Source: Sulfurimonas sp. HSL-1716 (GTDB lineage Bacteria > Campylobacterota > Campylobacteria > Campylobacterales > Sulfurimonadaceae). Taken from it: 64,000 nucleotides of DNA. Of the stretch, positions 62,692 through 64,000 are shown in pieces (the stretch's first letter is position 1; the number at the start of each line of letters is the position of its first letter). The notes beneath the pieces are model-generated. The model did no database searches. It was not told where the DNA came from and saw only the letters and a list, made by a program, of their open reading frames with translations. Location of the stretch: the NCBI RefSeq assembly GCF_039645975.1, contig NZ_CP147918.1, forward strand, positions 1,178,001 to 1,242,000. Direction: 5' to 3'. The position numbers were made by a program, and so were the translations under genes.

Positions 62692-64000
62692 ATGAGCGAA
62701 AAGGTCAAAAATATCGGGCTTAGTTCGGCCGAAGCCGAATTGCGCTTAAAAAAATACGGTCCCAATATTTCTGCCCAAAGCAGTCCTAAAAGTCTACTCT
62801 CCATTATCATCGGCGTACTGGGCGAGCCTATGTTCTTGATGCTGCTGAGTGCGGGCGGCATCTATCTTCTTCTAGGCGATCTTGCCGAAGCTCTATTTTT
62901 ACTCGTTTTTGTGTTCGTGGTTATAGGCATTACCCTCATACAAGCGCATAAGACCGAACGCGCTTTGGAGTCTCTGCGAGATCTTTCGGCACCCAGAGCG
63001 TTAGTGATACGCGACGGCAAAGAGATACGCATTGCAGGTCAGAAGGTCGTTCCCGGCGACCTGCTCGTACTGCATGAAGGGGATCGCATTGCGGCTGACG
63101 GCAGGCTTGTTGAAGGACAGATCTTTGTAGATGAGTCGCTTCTTACCGGAGAGTCCATACCTCTTGGCAAAACGGCGGATACGGACGGTGAGAGTAAAAC
63201 GTCAAAGATCTTTGCAAGCACCGTCATAACAAAAGGCTGTGCAACGGCGATCGCAGAACTGACGGGAAACGATACGGCCGTAGGACAGATAGGCAAATCT
63301 CTTTTAACCACATACGATACGGCTTCCGGTCTACAGATATCCTCGCGTATCATCGTTAAAAATCTCGTAATGATCGCTTTTGCGACGGTATTTGTTTTGG
63401 TACTTGTCAACTGGCTTTTAAACCAGCATTCGTTTTTACAGAGCATCCTTTCGGGCATCACTTTGGCGATGGCGATACTTCCAGAAGAGATAACCGTCAT
63501 ACTCACGGTCTTTCTGGCGCTTGGCGCTTGGCGCATCTCTAAGATAAACGTACTTACCCGTGATATCGCCGCCGTCGAAGCTTTAGGCACCATCACGGTT
63601 CTTGCAGCGGATAAGACGGGAACATTGACACAAAACTCTATGCAGGTGGCGGAACTCTCCGTTGACGATGCATCTTTCATCTCCTCTTCGCAAAAAAAGC
63701 TCGAAGAAAAGTTTCACTCTCTGGTGGAATTCGCGATGCTCGCTACTCCTGCCAATCCTTTTGATCCTATGGAAAAGGCTATCCACTCTTTTGGACGCGA
63801 ACTTCTAAGCGGCACCGAACATATCCATGACAACAGCATCCCCGATTTTGAGTATGAGCTCTGTGCCGAAATACTTGCAATGACACGCGTACTCTCAACT
63901 TCAGATCCTTCGCTTTATATGCTTGCGACAAAAGGCGCACCCGAAGCCGTGGCTGATCTGTGCCACCTGCCAAAGGATGAGCTCGAAGATATCGAACAAA
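62692..64000 (+). CDS. P-type cation-transporting ATPase, N-terminal part (runs off window)
   Basis: The open frame of 436 residues continues past the right edge. Visible features are an N-terminal cation-ATPase domain and two membrane segments (residues 34-60 and 66-84). An actuator domain follows with LLTGES at 151-155, then membrane segments around 225-243 and 255-278 with AILPEEI (the PEE ion-site motif), and the phosphorylation site DKTGT at 307-311. The PEE motif and domain order suggest a type II or IIIA (Ca/Mg/proton) pump rather than a copper pump (CPC). The ion is not certain. The ATG follows AAGGAAGG. Confidence 0.9.
   Translation, partial: MSEKVKNIGLSSAEAELRLKKYGPNISAQSSPKSLLSIIIGVLGEPMFLMLLSAGGIYLLLGDLAEALFLLVFVFVVIGITLIQAHKTERALESLRDLSAPRALVIRDGKEIRIAGQKVVPGDLLVLHEGDRIAADGRLVEGQIFVDESLLTGESIPLGKTADTDGESKTSKIFASTVITKGCATAIAELTGNDTAVGQIGKSLLTTYDTASGLQISSRIIVKNLVMIAFATVFVLVLVNWLLNQHSFLQSILSGITLAMAILPEEITVILTVFLALGAWRISKINVLTRDIAAVEALGTITVLAADKTGTLTQNSMQVAELSVDDASFISSSQKKLEEKFHSLVEFAMLATPANPFDPMEKAIHSFGRELLSGTEHIHDNSIPDFEYELCAEILAMTRVLSTSDPSLYMLATKGAPEAVADLCHLPKDELEDIEQ

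Overview
The window looks like a chromosomal segment of a Campylobacterota (former Epsilonproteobacteria) chemolithotroph, most like Sulfurimonas. The signs are tight operons with overlapping starts, many ATAAAA-rich codons, weak -35 but clear TATAAT -10 boxes, a four-subunit 2-oxoglutarate:acceptor oxidoreductase next to succinyl-CoA ligase, fumarase and malate dehydrogenase, a very long FlgL, and RpoN- and FliA-type flagellar promoters. The species assignment is inference from gene content. No mobile element, CRISPR array or phage gene was seen; this is mostly core genome with a few unusual regulatory and protein features.

Layout: 1-145 is the start of an AT-rich unknown gene leaving the window. 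324-10251 is a rightward envelope and housekeeping cluster: recN, a tiny membrane protein, tatD, a LysM transglycosylase, rlpA, hisB, kdsC, lptC, lptA, engB, an acetyltransferase, an MreD-like protein and mrdA (PBP2). 10284-11904 runs leftward: CaCA exchanger, ybeY and a small motility protein behind a sigma-28 promoter. 11999-19456 runs rightward: a gluconate-dehydrogenase-like pair, a Na/Pi transporter, queC, a YgjP-type peptidase, a DUF155 protein and a CZB-GGEEF diguanylate cyclase. Then come rnpB (leftward) and a tetR gene, separated by four evenly spaced palindromes.

20848-28517 is a leftward TCA-cycle operon, mdh-fumC-sucC-sucD-HMA-oorDABC, closed by a clear terminator and preceded by a nested dyad in the probable mdh leader. 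Together with acnB (37310-39862) it supplies much of a TCA or reductive TCA cycle, although no ATP-citrate lyase is visible here. 28707-37265 holds envelope assembly genes: mltG, an AsmA/YhdP-like protein, a LolC/E-type permease, secA and lolA. 39992-44744 has ftsK and flgL, followed by tRNA-Leu(CAA).

45083-47853 encodes a small unknown protein and a divergent FtsH-like protein whose two ATPase modules look degenerate while its M41 protease site is intact. 48035-55546 runs rightward: flgA, ubiX, coaD, tmk, hisS, speA, cysE and an aspartate-type aminotransferase. 55594-62562 runs leftward in two units, ilvB-ilvH-lpxD-lpxD-small protein and CoA-binding protein-ilvA-ppx/gppA. A P-type ATPase begins at 62692 and runs off the right edge.
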